A stretch of 64,000 nt of DNA from positions 124,001-188,000 of the forward strand of contig NZ_JADCKQ010000003.1 of the NCBI RefSeq assembly GCF_016123485.1. The letters run 5' to 3'. Source of the DNA: Halocynthiibacter styelae. Its GTDB lineage: Bacteria; Pseudomonadota; Alphaproteobacteria; Rhodobacterales; Rhodobacteraceae. A model generated the notes under the pieces. It worked only from the letters and a program-made list of their open reading frames with translations, was not told where the DNA came from and did not search any database. Every line of letters starts with the position of its first letter. The stretch's first letter is position 1. This document shows, in pieces, positions 8,866 through 16,617 of this stretch. Made by a program: the position numbers and the translations under genes.

Positions 8866-10248
8866 ATGAGCCAGACATTGAAATGTATCTCACCGATTGA
8901 CGGATCCGTGTATGCGGAACGTCCGGTGTTGTCGCTGGACGCGGCCCAAGCGGCGGCCAAAGCGGCGCGCGCCGCGCAAAAAGCCTGGGCCGCACGCCCG
9001 GTACAGGAACGCGTTGACCTGGTGATGGCGGGCGTGGCGGCTGTTGGCGCGATGAACGATGCAATCGTGCCAGAGCTTGCCCATATGATGGGCCGCCCAA
9101 CCCGTTATGGCGGCGAATTTGGCGGTTTTGAAGAACGCGCAGGCCATATGGCCTCCATCGCGGTCGAAAGCCTTGCGGAGATCGAAGTGGGCGAGGATGC
9201 GACGTTCAAACGTTACATCAAACGCATCCCGCACGGCGTGGTCTTTGTGGTTGCGCCCTGGAACTACCCTTACATGACGGCGATCAACACAGTCGCGCCT
9301 GCTTTGATTGCGGGTAACACTGTGATGCTGAAACACGCAACGCAAACCCTGCTGGTGGGCGAACGTATGGCGCACGCGTTTCACAGCGTGGGCATTCCAG
9401 AAGATGTGTTCCAAAACGTGTTCCTGTCCCATGACGTGACCAATGATCTGATTGCAGGCAACGCCTTTGATTTTGTGAACTTCACCGGTTCCGTTGGCGG
9501 CGGCCAGGCGATGGAACGTGCCGCAGCGGGCACGTTTACTGGCGTTGGCACGGAGCTTGGCGGCAAAGACCCGGGTTACGTGATGGAAGACGCGGATCTC
9601 GATGCCGCTGTCGATACGCTGGTGGATGGCGCGATGTTCAATGCGGGGCAGTGCTGTTGCGGCATTGAGCGGATCTATGTGCATGAAAGCCTGTATGATC
9701 AGTTTGTGGAAAAGGCAGTTGAGATCGTGAACGGCTATAAACTTGGCCATCCGATGGAGGCTGAGACCACTATGGGTCCGATGGCCAATGTACGGTTCGC
9801 GCAAGAGGTTCGTGCGCAAATTGCCGAGGCCGTGACTGATGGTGCTGTGGCCCATATCGACACAATGGATGAGGATGACGGCGGCGCTTATCTGACGCCA
9901 CAAATCCTGACCAATGTGACCCACGACATGCGCGTGATGCGTGATGAAAGCTTTGGTCCGGTTGTTGGCATTATGAAAGTGTCATCCGATGCCGAGGCGA
10001 TCAAATTGATGAACGACAGTGAATTTGGCCTGACCGCCAGCCTCTGGACGCAAGATGTGGACCGCGCTGCGCGTATCGGTGATGAGCTTGAAACCGGCAC
10101 GGTCTTTATGAACCGCGCCGATTATCTTGATCCGGGCCTCTGCTGGACCGGCTGCAAAAACACTGGACGCGGCGGGGGACTGTCTGTGATTGGCTTCCAC
10201 AATCTGACCCGTCCGAAATCCTACCACTTGAAGAAGGTGACATCATGA
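8866..10248 (+). CDS. Aldehyde dehydrogenase family protein
   Basis: This 460-residue NAD(P)-dependent aldehyde dehydrogenase carries VVAPWNYPYMTAINTVAPAL with the conserved APWNYP motif, the cofactor-binding lysine in VMLKHA, the FTGSVGGGQAM Rossmann turn, ELGGKDP with the general-base glutamate, and the nucleophile loop FNAGQCCCGIERIYVHE. Three adjacent cysteines occupy the catalytic site, so the nucleophile is not obvious by eye. It lies between the gamma-glutamyl ligase and the iron alcohol dehydrogenase, so it probably oxidises the aldehyde made by the next enzyme to an acid. Its stop overlaps the start of that gene by 4 nt. Confidence 0.88.
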   Translation: MSQTLKCISPIDGSVYAERPVLSLDAAQAAAKAARAAQKAWAARPVQERVDLVMAGVAAVGAMNDAIVPELAHMMGRPTRYGGEFGGFEERAGHMASIAVESLAEIEVGEDATFKRYIKRIPHGVVFVVAPWNYPYMTAINTVAPALIAGNTVMLKHATQTLLVGERMAHAFHSVGIPEDVFQNVFLSHDVTNDLIAGNAFDFVNFTGSVGGGQAMERAAAGTFTGVGTELGGKDPGYVMEDADLDAAVDTLVDGAMFNAGQCCCGIERIYVHESLYDQFVEKAVEIVNGYKLGHPMEAETTMGPMANVRFAQEVRAQIAEAVTDGAVAHIDTMDEDDGGAYLTPQILTNVTHDMRVMRDESFGPVVGIMKVSSDAEAIKLMNDSEFGLTASLWTQDVDRAARIGDELETGTVFMNRADYLDPGLCWTGCKNTGRGGGLSVIGFHNLTRPKSYHLKKVTS

Positions 10249-11390
10249 ACCTTGTTGGCAACTGGTCCTATCCGACCAGCATGAAATTTGGCGCTGGCCG
10301 TATCAGCGAGCTGGCAGAAGCCTGCAAAAGCCTTGGTATGAAGCGTCCGCTTCTGGTGACGGACAAAGGACTTGCCCCGTTGCCGATCACGGCACAGGCG
10401 CTGGATATCCTTGAGGCCGCCGGTCTTGGCCGTGGTCTGTTCGCTGAAGTAGACCCGAACCCAAGTGAGCTGAACCTCGCCGCTGGCGTTGCCGCTTATA
10501 AAGCCGGCGGTCATGACGGTGTGATTGCCTTTGGGGGGGGCTCTGGCCTTGATCTTGGTAAAATGGTCGCGTTCCACGCGGGCCAAACCCGCCCGATCTG
10601 GGATTTTGAAGATGTGGGTGACTGGTGGACCCGTGCGGATGCCGACGCGATTGCGCCGATCATCGCAGTGCCAACCACGGCTGGCACGGGGTCCGAAGTT
10701 GGCCGCGCGTCCATCCTGACCAACTCCGTCACACACGAGAAGAAAATCATCTTCCACCCGAAAGTCCTGCCATCCATCGTGATCGCGGATCCGGAACTGA
10801 CCGTGGGCATGCCGGGCTTTATCACAGCGGGCACCGGGCTTGATGCCTTTGCTCATTGCGTTGAGGCCTTCAGTTCTCCGCATTACCATCCGATGTCCCA
10901 GGGCATCGCGTTGGAAGGCATGCGTTTGGTCAAGGATTACCTGCCGCGTGCGTTCAAAGACGGCACCGATATCGAAGCTCGCGCGCATATGATGTCGGCG
11001 GCGGCCATGGGCGCAACCGCGTTCCAGAAGGGCCTTGGCGCGATCCATGCCCTGAGCCACCCCATTGGCGCGATGTACAACACCCACCACGGGACGACGA
11101 ATGCGGTTTGCATGCCGGCGGTGCTGGAATTCAACGCTGCGGAAATTGCTGATCGTTTTGACATGGCAGCGGCCTATCTGGGCATTGAAGGCGGCTTCAA
11201 GGGCTTCCAGAGCTTCGTGCAGGACTTCAACGACAGCCTGGGCATTCCGCGCAAATTGTCTGAGATGGGCGTTGACGACAAACAGCTGGATGAGATGGTC
11301 CGCCAGGCCCTCGCCGACCCATCCTGCGGCGGAAACCCAGTCGAACTGACCGAAGAAAACACACGCCAGCTGTTCGTCGACTGCATATAA
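10245..11390 (+). CDS. Iron-containing alcohol dehydrogenase
   Basis: This 381-residue group III alcohol dehydrogenase has the GGGSGLDLGKM nucleotide-binding loop, PTTAGTGSEVGRASI, and the metal ligands in TGLDAFAHCVEAF (Asp, His), ALSHPIGAMYNTHHGTTNA (two further His). These are the four Fe2+ ligands typical of the family. It is translationally coupled to the aldehyde dehydrogenase, and the pair can carry an alcohol through the aldehyde to the acid. That fits oxidation of the hydroxyl group of a gamma-glutamylated alkanolamine such as ethanolamine. The gene closes this transcription unit; a strong terminator follows. Confidence 0.9.
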   Translation: MNLVGNWSYPTSMKFGAGRISELAEACKSLGMKRPLLVTDKGLAPLPITAQALDILEAAGLGRGLFAEVDPNPSELNLAAGVAAYKAGGHDGVIAFGGGSGLDLGKMVAFHAGQTRPIWDFEDVGDWWTRADADAIAPIIAVPTTAGTGSEVGRASILTNSVTHEKKIIFHPKVLPSIVIADPELTVGMPGFITAGTGLDAFAHCVEAFSSPHYHPMSQGIALEGMRLVKDYLPRAFKDGTDIEARAHMMSAAAMGATAFQKGLGAIHALSHPIGAMYNTHHGTTNAVCMPAVLEFNAAEIADRFDMAAAYLGIEGGFKGFQSFVQDFNDSLGIPRKLSEMGVDDKQLDEMVRQALADPSCGGNPVELTEENTRQLFVDCI

Positions 11391-11414
11391 TTTTAGCAGT
11401 CTTCTGGACATATC

Positions 11415-11443
11415 TCCCCGCCCGCAAAAAGATCGGGCGGGGA
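11415..11443 (+). terminator. Intrinsic terminator after the oxidation operon
   Basis: A perfect 10-bp stem, TCCCCGCCCG (11415-11424) with CGGGCGGGGA (11434-11443) and a 9-base loop, lies 25 nt after the alcohol dehydrogenase stop. A T-rich stretch follows about 10 nt later. It separates the enzyme genes from the ABC transporter genes. Confidence 0.7.
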
Positions 11444-11760
11444 AACTGGCATTTTTTGACGTAAATTCACAAAATCTCCTGAAATCTGGACTTATTTTTT
11501 CATGGGAAGCAACCAGCCGAAATTTGTGAAAAACGGCGCAAATACCAAATTTTCAAGATAAATTTTGACATTTTCTGTCGCATATACTCAGATTGTCATA
11601 TGGCTTTTGGATTCTGGCTATATCACTTCGAAGCTGTCAGGGGTTGTCTTGAAAGCGGAGGAGTATTCCGGGCTTCATAATTCGGAAATCAGGTTCAGGC
11701 CTTTGGGTCGGAATCAATTCGTGTCGGAACAACCGGCCACTAAAACCAGGGAGAGTTTAC
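11444..11760. other. Promoter-containing intergenic region before ABC operon
   Basis: These 317 bases between the terminator and the binding-protein gene are AT-rich and hold no convincing gene. A TTGACA at 11565-11570 is a possible -35 element, but no well-spaced -10 follows it. The ribosome binding site of the next gene is CAGGGAGAG at the right end. A 67-codon open frame starting at 11565 lacks a ribosome binding site and coding character. Confidence 0.4.
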
Positions 11761-12891
11761 ATGACTAACAATACGATTAATCGCCGCTCGGTACTGAAGG
11801 GTACTGCTGCCGTTGGCGGTGCTGCGCTTGCAACACCGGCTTTGGTGCAAAACGCGCTGGCGACATCCGGTGAGATCAACATTCTGATGTGGTCCGACTA
11901 TCTGCCGGATCAGTTCATTGCTGATTTTGAATCTGAAACCGGCATTAAGATCAACTACACCGGTATCGGGTCCAACGAAGAAATCATCAACAAGATGAAG
12001 GCGACCAACGGTCAGGGCTTTGACATTGTGTCACCGACCAACAACCGTTCGCTTCAGTGGGAACCTCTTGAACTGCTTCAGCCGTTTGACATGTCCCGCG
12101 TTGAGATTGACCGCGTGAACCCTGCGATGTCCGCCATTGGCGAAAACGCATGGAACTTTGGCGGCAATGGTTCCACCTGGCTGCCGCATATCTGGGGCAC
12201 CGAAGGCATGGCATGGCGCACCGATCTCTGGGCACCAAATGGCGATGCACCGTCCTATGGTGACGTATGGTCCGAAGAAAACGCCGGCAAAACCATGGGC
12301 CGCGCGCATTCCATGATGCTGGGTGCGGGTCTGTACATGGAAGCTTCCGGTGAGATGGAACCAGGTTCCATCTGGGCTGCTTATGAAGACGAAGACAAGA
12401 TGCGTGAAGTCTGGGGCAAAGTCACTGACTGGTGCATCGAGCGTAAGAACCGTATCAAACTGATCTGGAACGATGCGGACAGCCAGAAAAACGGCCTGCT
12501 GAACGACGGTGTGATCGTGGGTCAGACATGGGATGGTCCGCCTCTCGCGCTTAAATCTGCTGGTGAACCTGTGACCTATCAGGCGCCTGTCGAAGGTGCG
12601 ATGGCCTGGGTTGATGGTATGTCCATGCCAACTGGTGCGGCAAACACCGATCAGATCTATGCCTTCATCGAATTCGCATATCGTGCGCAGGATGCTGGCG
12701 TTGCGATTGACAGCCACGGCTATAACAGCCCGGTTCTGGGTGCGGATGCGCATACTGGCGACGTTTACAAAAAGAACTTCGCAGAAGCATATCCTGGCGA
12801 CAGCCTTGCAAACCTGAACCCATGGCCTGCTGAGGCACCATGGTATGCAGCTGTGCGGACTGAATTCGTGAACCGTTTCAAATCTGCATAA
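11761..12891 (+). CDS. Polyamine-type ABC transporter substrate-binding protein (PotD/PotF family)
   Basis: This 376-residue periplasmic protein begins with a Tat signal (NRRSVLKGTAAVGGAALATP) and continues with the extracellular solute-binding fold seen in PotD and PotF: NILMWSDYLPDQFIADFE, TGIKINYTGIGSNEEI, GQGFDIVSPTN. It is the substrate-capturing subunit of the ABC importer encoded next. Ligands of the family are spermidine, putrescine and other cationic amines. Its position beside a gamma-glutamyl amine ligase supports an amine. The gene is followed by two tandem hairpins before the ATPase gene, a common way to make the binding protein more abundant than the membrane parts. Confidence 0.88.
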   Translation: MTNNTINRRSVLKGTAAVGGAALATPALVQNALATSGEINILMWSDYLPDQFIADFESETGIKINYTGIGSNEEIINKMKATNGQGFDIVSPTNNRSLQWEPLELLQPFDMSRVEIDRVNPAMSAIGENAWNFGGNGSTWLPHIWGTEGMAWRTDLWAPNGDAPSYGDVWSEENAGKTMGRAHSMMLGAGLYMEASGEMEPGSIWAAYEDEDKMREVWGKVTDWCIERKNRIKLIWNDADSQKNGLLNDGVIVGQTWDGPPLALKSAGEPVTYQAPVEGAMAWVDGMSMPTGAANTDQIYAFIEFAYRAQDAGVAIDSHGYNSPVLGADAHTGDVYKKNFAEAYPGDSLANLNPWPAEAPWYAAVRTEFVNRFKSA

Positions 12892-12910
12892 GCGGATTTT
12901 CTGAAACACA

Positions 12911-12956
12911 ATCCGGCCCTTGCGGGGGCCGGATGCCTCCGGGGCTGACGCCGGAG
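12911..12956 (+). terminator. Tandem hairpins between binding-protein and ATPase genes
   Basis: The first hairpin pairs ATCCGGCCC (12911-12919) with GGGCCGGAT (12926-12934). The second pairs CTCCGG (12937-12942) with CCGGAG (12951-12956). No T tract follows, so these are better read as mRNA-processing or partial termination signals that set the ratio of binding protein to transporter. Confidence 0.55.
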
Positions 12957-13012
12957 ACCAGACCACCATGCAGGTGGCATACGTCAGAAATACATACAGC
13001 GGGGAGAAACAC

Positions 13013-14125
13013 ATGAGTGCTGGTGTCGGGGTAAACCTCGAGAACCTATGGATCAGGTTCGGCGATTTCGTTGCAGTGCGCGACGCAAACGTAAATATCA
13101 ATGGCGGCGATTTCTTTTCGTTCCTCGGCCCATCCGGCTGCGGGAAGACAACGATCTTGCGCTCGGTTTCAGGCTTTCTTGACCCGTCTGAAGGGCGTGT
13201 TCTGATTGGTGGCAACGACATGGCGGGCATCGGTCCGAACAAGCGCCCGACGGCTCTGATCTTTCAGAACCTCGCGTTGTTCCCCTTGATGAAAGTCTGG
13301 GAAAACATCACGTTTTCTATGGAAATCAAAGGGGCCTCTGCAAAGGAACGCCGCAAGCGCGCGGATGAACTTCTGGATATGATCGCGCTGCCGGGGCAGG
13401 GTGACAAACTGCCGTCTGAGCTGTCCGGTGGTCAGAAACAACGTGTGGCGATTGCCCGCGCGCTCTGTGCGGAACCGGATGTTCTGCTGCTGGATGAACC
13501 GCTGTCTGCGCTTGATCTTAAGCTGCGTCAGCACATGCGCACGGAACTGCGTGAAATCCAGAAACGCGTTGGCATTACCTTCATTTACATCACTCACGAC
13601 CAGGGCGAAGCACTGACCATGTCAGACAATATCGCCGTGATGAAAGCGGGTATTATTGACCAGATCGGGGACGGTAAAACTGTCTATAACGATCCGTCCA
13701 CGGCCTTTGTTGCCTCCTTCGTTGGTGAAAACAATGTCTTCCGTGGCAAGGTCAAAGAAATCCGTGGCGATGAGGCACTGATCGCGACCAACCGGTCTGG
13801 TGATCTGGTGTCCCGTATTTCCACCGCCAATCAGGGTAAGATGAATGTCGGCGACGAAGCCATGATGTTCATCCGCCCCGAAGCCCTGTCGATTGCGGAA
13901 ACCGGCACCTCCGGCGATCATTTCGTGACCGCGAAAGTGAACCACGAGGAATTTGAGGGCAATTCCTTCAACATCTTCACCGAAGGTGACGGCGGTAAGG
14001 AAATCAAAGTTTCCATCCCGAACCTTGGTCAGACTTTTGAAGATCACACGGGTCAGCAGATCACCCTGGAATATGAGACACAGAATGCTGTGGCTGTTCC
14101 TGCCGGTGAACTGGCAACGGAATAA
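13013..14125 (+). CDS. Polyamine-type ABC transporter ATPase (PotA family)
   Basis: This 370-residue cytoplasmic ATPase has Walker A GPSGCGKTT, Q-loop residues in LIFQNLALFP, the signature LSGGQKQRVAIARAL, Walker B VLLLDEPLSALD and the switch histidine in ITHDQGEA. A C-terminal TOBE-like regulatory domain follows from about residue 240 (NVFRGKVKEIRGDEALI). It powers uptake by the two permeases encoded next. I placed the start at the ATG at 13013 (MSAGVGVNLENLW), which has GGGGAGAAAC just upstream, instead of earlier in-frame codons that run into the hairpins. Confidence 0.93.
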   Translation: MSAGVGVNLENLWIRFGDFVAVRDANVNINGGDFFSFLGPSGCGKTTILRSVSGFLDPSEGRVLIGGNDMAGIGPNKRPTALIFQNLALFPLMKVWENITFSMEIKGASAKERRKRADELLDMIALPGQGDKLPSELSGGQKQRVAIARALCAEPDVLLLDEPLSALDLKLRQHMRTELREIQKRVGITFIYITHDQGEALTMSDNIAVMKAGIIDQIGDGKTVYNDPSTAFVASFVGENNVFRGKVKEIRGDEALIATNRSGDLVSRISTANQGKMNVGDEAMMFIRPEALSIAETGTSGDHFVTAKVNHEEFEGNSFNIFTEGDGGKEIKVSIPNLGQTFEDHTGQQITLEYETQNAVAVPAGELATE

Positions 14126-14134
14126 GGGGGCGTT

Positions 14135-15049
14135 ATGAAAAACGGTTTCCTTAAAAACTTCTACCAGCATAATGGTAAGGTGATGGGCACAGCACTGCTT
14201 GTGATCATTTCCTTCTGGATCGGGGTGTTGATCATCCTGCCCCAGCTGTCCATGCTGGATTATTCCCTGCGTGAATATCTGCCCTCTGGCGAGGTCGGGG
14301 ATTACACGCTGAAAAACTATCGTCACCTGATCTATGGTGCCGAAGGCGCGTCTGACCCTTACAACTATGTTGACCTTAAGGTCTTCATGCGCACCATCAT
14401 CGCCGCGATCTGTGTCACGATCTTTAACCTGATCCTCTGTTACCCTATCGCATTTTTCCTGGGCCAGGTCGCCAAAGGCATGAAACTGCGCGTCTTTGCG
14501 CTGTTGCTGATCATCCCTTACTGGATCAATGAAATCCTGCGGGCGTTTGCGCTGAAGATCATCTTCGGGGCGACCGGTATGATCAATGCTGTGCTGATTG
14601 GCATGGGGATCCTGGATGAACCCTTTGACTTCATCCGGGCGGATATCGCGCTCTATGCGGGTCTGGGCTATGCCTATATCCTGTTGATGGTTTTCCCGAT
14701 GTATAACGTCATTGAAAGCCTGGATGGCAATCAGATCGAGGCGGCACGTGACCTTGGTGCGCCCTGGTGGCGGATCCATGCGCGCATCGTTATTCCATAT
14801 GCGAAACCTGGTATCTCTTCCGGTGCTACCATGGTGTTCATGCTGTCTGCCGGTGCTTTGGCTGCGCCGCAAATCCTTGGTGGGCCAAGCTCGCTTTGGT
14901 TTACGCAGATCATCTATCAGTGGTTTAACGACGGTGGGAACTGGTCGCAGGGCGCTGCTTACGCAATCGTGCTTCTGACCAGCTGTATCATTATCGTGCT
15001 TGCGTTCATGAAGCTGTTCAAAGTGAACATGGGGGACATTGGGAAATGA
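14135..15049 (+). CDS. Polyamine-type ABC transporter permease (PotB family)
   Basis: This 304-residue inner-membrane permease has six hydrophobic segments and the cytoplasmic EAA loop IEAARDLGAPWWRIHARIVIP, through which it contacts the ATPase. It forms the translocation pore with the second permease, whose ATG overlaps this stop by 4 nt. It starts 10 nt after the ATPase stop with GGGGG as a ribosome binding site. A periplasmic loop after the first segment (GDYTLKNYRHLIYG) is typical of PotB proteins. Confidence 0.92.
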   Translation: MKNGFLKNFYQHNGKVMGTALLVIISFWIGVLIILPQLSMLDYSLREYLPSGEVGDYTLKNYRHLIYGAEGASDPYNYVDLKVFMRTIIAAICVTIFNLILCYPIAFFLGQVAKGMKLRVFALLLIIPYWINEILRAFALKIIFGATGMINAVLIGMGILDEPFDFIRADIALYAGLGYAYILLMVFPMYNVIESLDGNQIEAARDLGAPWWRIHARIVIPYAKPGISSGATMVFMLSAGALAAPQILGGPSSLWFTQIIYQWFNDGGNWSQGAAYAIVLLTSCIIIVLAFMKLFKVNMGDIGK

Positions 15050-16347
15050 ATAATCTCTTCCTTCGTGTATCGATCTGGGTCTATCTCGGCATCTTCTTTG
15101 CCTATCTGCTGGGTCCACTCGTCATCATGGCGATCACGGCGTTCAACTCCAATGGCTTTCCAAGTGTCAGCCCATGGGAATGCTTTACCTACGCCTGGTT
15201 CTCGGAACTGTTTCAGGATGAACGTATCCTGAACGGCATCAAGAACTCGATCATTGTAGGTATTGGCACCGTGATCATGTCTGTGACCATGGGGCTTGCA
15301 GGCGCACTGATCCTGACACAGGTCTGGCCGAAACTGCGGGCGACTTACTATACCATCGTGATCGCGCCAATCCTGGTGCCGGGCGTGGTGCTTGGTATTT
15401 CAACCGTGGTGTTCTGGCAGCGGGTGAACAACTGGCTGGGTCTTGGTCCGGACAGCATCCTTGCAGATGGTCTGTTCCTGACGATTATCGGCCAATCCAC
15501 CTTTATCGCCAGCTACTGTATGCTGGTTCTGGTGGCGCGTCTTCAGCGGTATGACCTGACCCTCAATGAAGCTGCGCTTGATCTGGGGGCCACCCATACG
15601 CAGGCCTTCCGTAAGATCCTTCTGCCCTTCATGATGCCGGCGCTTGCCACATCTGCGGTGCTGGCGTTTCTTGCAAGCTTTGAGAACTATAACACCACGA
15701 CCTTCACGTTTGGGGATTACCCCACGCTGACGATCGAGTTGGCGCAGAAAGTGCGCTACGGCATCAGCCCTGCGATCTCGGCTCTGGCCTTTATCATCAT
15801 TGTGCTGACGGTGTTTGGTGCGCTGACCAACGAAGCTCTGAAGCGCCGCAAGGAACTTCAGGCGGCGGCATCCGGCGACACGGTGAAAAAGGTCGATGGC
15901 GGTTTCCGTCTGCCGGCAATCCTGTCGCGCAACCCGGCCATGATCGCTTTGATCGCGCTGGTGGCGGTGATTGGTCTCTCTACGGTGAATGCCATGTCGC
16001 ATAACCCGGCGCAGTGTATTGCGGACGTGAAAGAGGAACGCGACATGCAGCGTACCCTGGAAGCAGAAGCCAACCTGCGTGCGCTTGCAGAACGTCGTGC
16101 AGCTGCAGCAGCAGCCCGTGCGGCAGAAGCGGCGGCCAACGGTGAAGCCACTGAGGAAACAGCACCTGCCACAGGTGGGTCTTCTCAGACAGGTGGCACC
16201 GGTGCCTTCGGCAACGTCTTTGCCCCAACCAACCTGGATGGTGCAGAAGAAGAACCGGAAGCTCCCGAAGAAGCCCCGGCAAGCCCCTTCGGATCGGTGT
16301 TCGATCCGGGCAACCTGTCCACCGCAGAGCCTTCCGGAGGCAATTAG
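15046..16347 (+). CDS. Polyamine-type ABC permease (PotC family) with long C-terminal extension
   Basis: This 433-residue protein has a normal PotC-like core in residues 1-270, with six membrane segments and the EAA loop NEAALDLGATHTQAFRKILLP. The usual family length is about 260-280. Here about 160 more residues follow: a linker, a seventh hydrophobic segment near residues 295-315 (MIALIALVAVIGLSTVNAM), a charged Ala-Glu-Arg-rich coiled-coil-like stretch, and an acidic low-complexity tail. The tail contains a repeated motif, FGNVFAPTNL and FGSVFDPGNL. With seven segments the tail would end in the periplasm. The transporter role is firm; the role of the extension is unknown. Confidence 0.9.
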   Translation: MNNLFLRVSIWVYLGIFFAYLLGPLVIMAITAFNSNGFPSVSPWECFTYAWFSELFQDERILNGIKNSIIVGIGTVIMSVTMGLAGALILTQVWPKLRATYYTIVIAPILVPGVVLGISTVVFWQRVNNWLGLGPDSILADGLFLTIIGQSTFIASYCMLVLVARLQRYDLTLNEAALDLGATHTQAFRKILLPFMMPALATSAVLAFLASFENYNTTTFTFGDYPTLTIELAQKVRYGISPAISALAFIIIVLTVFGALTNEALKRRKELQAAASGDTVKKVDGGFRLPAILSRNPAMIALIALVAVIGLSTVNAMSHNPAQCIADVKEERDMQRTLEAEANLRALAERRAAAAAARAAEAAANGEATEETAPATGGSSQTGGTGAFGNVFAPTNLDGAEEEPEAPEEAPASPFGSVFDPGNLSTAEPSGGN

Positions 16348-16378
16348 GCAATATAACCCATACCAAAATTAGCCAATT

Positions 16379-16408
16379 AAACGGGCGCCAAATCAGGCGC
16401 CCGTTTTT
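16379..16408 (+). terminator. Intrinsic terminator of the ABC transporter operon
   Basis: AAACGGGCGCC (16379-16389) pairs perfectly with GGCGCCCGTTT (16396-16406) across a 6-base loop, and the T run extends to 16408. It lies 31 nt after the PotC-like stop and ends the catabolic and transport block. Confidence 0.9.
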
Positions 16409-16516
16409 GTTACATATCATGAAGTATTCGTGAGAATGCGCAAAACCTATACTTATGGGTAGGTATCCTCACGGATTGGTGATGTAACTATCTGTATTTC
16501 CTGCACAAAAATACAG
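16409..16516 (+). other. Nested-hairpin intergenic region, possible structured RNA or leader
   Basis: Directly after the terminator, three nested complementary pairs can be drawn: GTTACAT (16409-16415) with ATGTAAC (16482-16488), CGTGAG (16429-16434) with CTCACG (16468-16473), and ACCTA (16445-16449) with TAGGT (16460-16464). A separate hairpin follows, CTGTATTT (16492-16499) with AAATACAG (16509-16516). The Hint gene begins about 100 nt later. The complementarity is seen; whether the region is transcribed is unknown. Confidence 0.35.
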
Positions 16517-16617
16517 GTTGAGGTGTTTCCATCTTAATTGCGATAAGAACGGAGTTTTCCCGATTTCGTTGTTTTTTTATTCACGCATTTGCGTGCCGCA
16601 ATTAAGTTGGTTAACCC

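Noticed and set aside
10221-11411. Long minus-strand open frame (396 codons) opposite the iron alcohol dehydrogenase
   Set aside because: Antisense to a gene with full family motifs; the translation has no recognisable domain and is His-Arg-rich, as mirror frames of GC-biased genes are.
11565-11768. 67-codon plus-strand frame before the PotD-like gene
   Set aside because: No ribosome binding site, overlaps the next start and lies in an AT-rich promoter region.
13622-15118. Long minus-strand open frame (498 codons) opposite the ABC ATPase and permease genes
   Set aside because: It spans two real, coupled genes and has composition typical of an antisense frame (many His, Asp, Gln, Arg), with no ribosome binding site or motif.
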